Both the position numbers and the translations under genes were made by a program. 14,996 bases of DNA from DATGZX01 sp035296965 (GTDB taxonomy: Bacteria; Planctomycetota; Planctomycetia; Gemmatales; Gemmataceae), in the NCBI GenBank assembly GCA_035296965.1, contig DATGZX010000256.1, positions 1-14,996 of the forward strand, written 5' to 3'. A model generated the notes under the pieces. It was not told the origin of the DNA. It ran no database searches and saw only the letters and a list, made by a program, of their open reading frames with translations. Below, piece after piece: positions 14,614 through 14,996 of the stretch (the stretch's first letter is position 1; each line of letters starts with the position of its first letter).

Positions 14614-14996
14614 TCAAGGCCCAGTTTTGGCTTGCAGCCGCCGGAGCGATGCTTTCGCCTCTCGAGTCAATCTGGCTCCCTGGTCGCCTTCACCAAGCGC
14701 ACGCAAGACTTGCCGGGCTTCGCTTGTACCAGCCTGTTCCAGCGTTTCCACAGCACGTAGAGTTCGCAGCGGTTCGCCCTGCATCACGACGGGATCCCAT
14801 TTCGCTAGAAATCCCTCGGCCCGGCGGCGGAGCTCCAGCGAGGGGGAGGCGGCCAACGCTTTGCGCAGAGCCGGAACCGCGCTTTCCCGCTGTCGGTCGA
14901 GTTCTTCCATCGCTCTCTGCCGCGTTCGAAAGTCGTCGTCATCGAGGTCGCGCACGAGCCCAACGAGGCGCGGTTCATCCGCTCGTGGCGTCGGTC
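14614..14996 (-). CDS. C-terminal part of a HEAT-like repeat protein (5' partial)
   Basis: The frame is open to the window end, so the GTG at 14955 is internal; 126 residues are visible and the TGA is at 14614. The sequence starts VGLVRDLDDDDFRTRQRAME and continues with VPALRKALAASPSLELRRRA, then LRTLRAVETLEQAGT and ARLTREAKASLRRLQ. These are paired amphipathic helices of HEAT type. From family knowledge, planctomycete WD40-repeat proteins often end in exactly this kind of segment, so the missing N-terminal part may hold a beta-propeller and a signal peptide. It converges on the sigma-factor gene with a 63-base gap and no obvious terminator between them. Confidence 0.8.
   Translation of the reverse strand, partial: PTPRADEPRLVGLVRDLDDDDFRTRQRAMEELDRQRESAVPALRKALAASPSLELRRRAEGFLAKWDPVVMQGEPLRTLRAVETLEQAGTSEARQVLRALGEGDQGARLTREAKASLRRLQAKTGP

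Overview
The window looks like planctomycete chromosome, most likely from the Gemmatales/Isosphaerales side. This is inference from protein style, since there is no rRNA or other marker. The supporting signs are two proteins with the N-terminal LExLExRxLL (LEPR-XLL-like) motif, three proteins ending in DUF4214 arrays, an ECF sigma factor with a C-terminal membrane and sensor-like extension, a Tat-exported ankyrin protein, and the tail of a HEAT-like protein of the kind common in this phylum. Coding density is moderate, with several long, structured intergenic regions.

Bases 1-8333, plus strand: three consecutive genes for large secreted or surface proteins. The first is cut by the window start. 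It is a right-handed beta-helix protein, interrupted by a HAF-like domain, with an Ig-like domain and four DUF4214 units at its end. The second and third are paralogues of about 600 residues: an LEPR-XLL-type N-terminus, seven delta-60 repeats (probably one seven-bladed propeller), then four DUF4214 units. All three therefore carry different passenger folds on the same C-terminal module. A strong hairpin terminator separates the first gene from the pair.

Bases 8334-9219: no convincing gene, but the most structured DNA in the window. It holds a 20-bp inverted repeat touching the stop codon of the third gene, a smaller palindrome, and a 261-bp nested inverted repeat built from four copies of one short motif. 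It looks like a miniature mobile or REP-like element. A short stretch resembling the C-terminal end of an S1/P1 nuclease follows and may be a gene relic.

Bases 9220-12997, minus strand: a secreted Cys-rich protein with a conserved C-terminal domain of unknown function; a possible 45-residue remnant ORF; a pirin with all four metal ligands; a Tat-exported ankyrin protein just upstream of pirin (likely one operon); and a secreted protein of unknown function with conserved-looking His and Cys motifs.

Bases 12998-14996: a 422-bp divergent intergenic region, then a plus-strand ECF sigma factor fused to a transmembrane helix and a DUF4177-like domain. Convergent to it is the C-terminal part of a HEAT-like protein running off the window end. 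No tRNA, rRNA, CRISPR array or recognisable transposase was seen.
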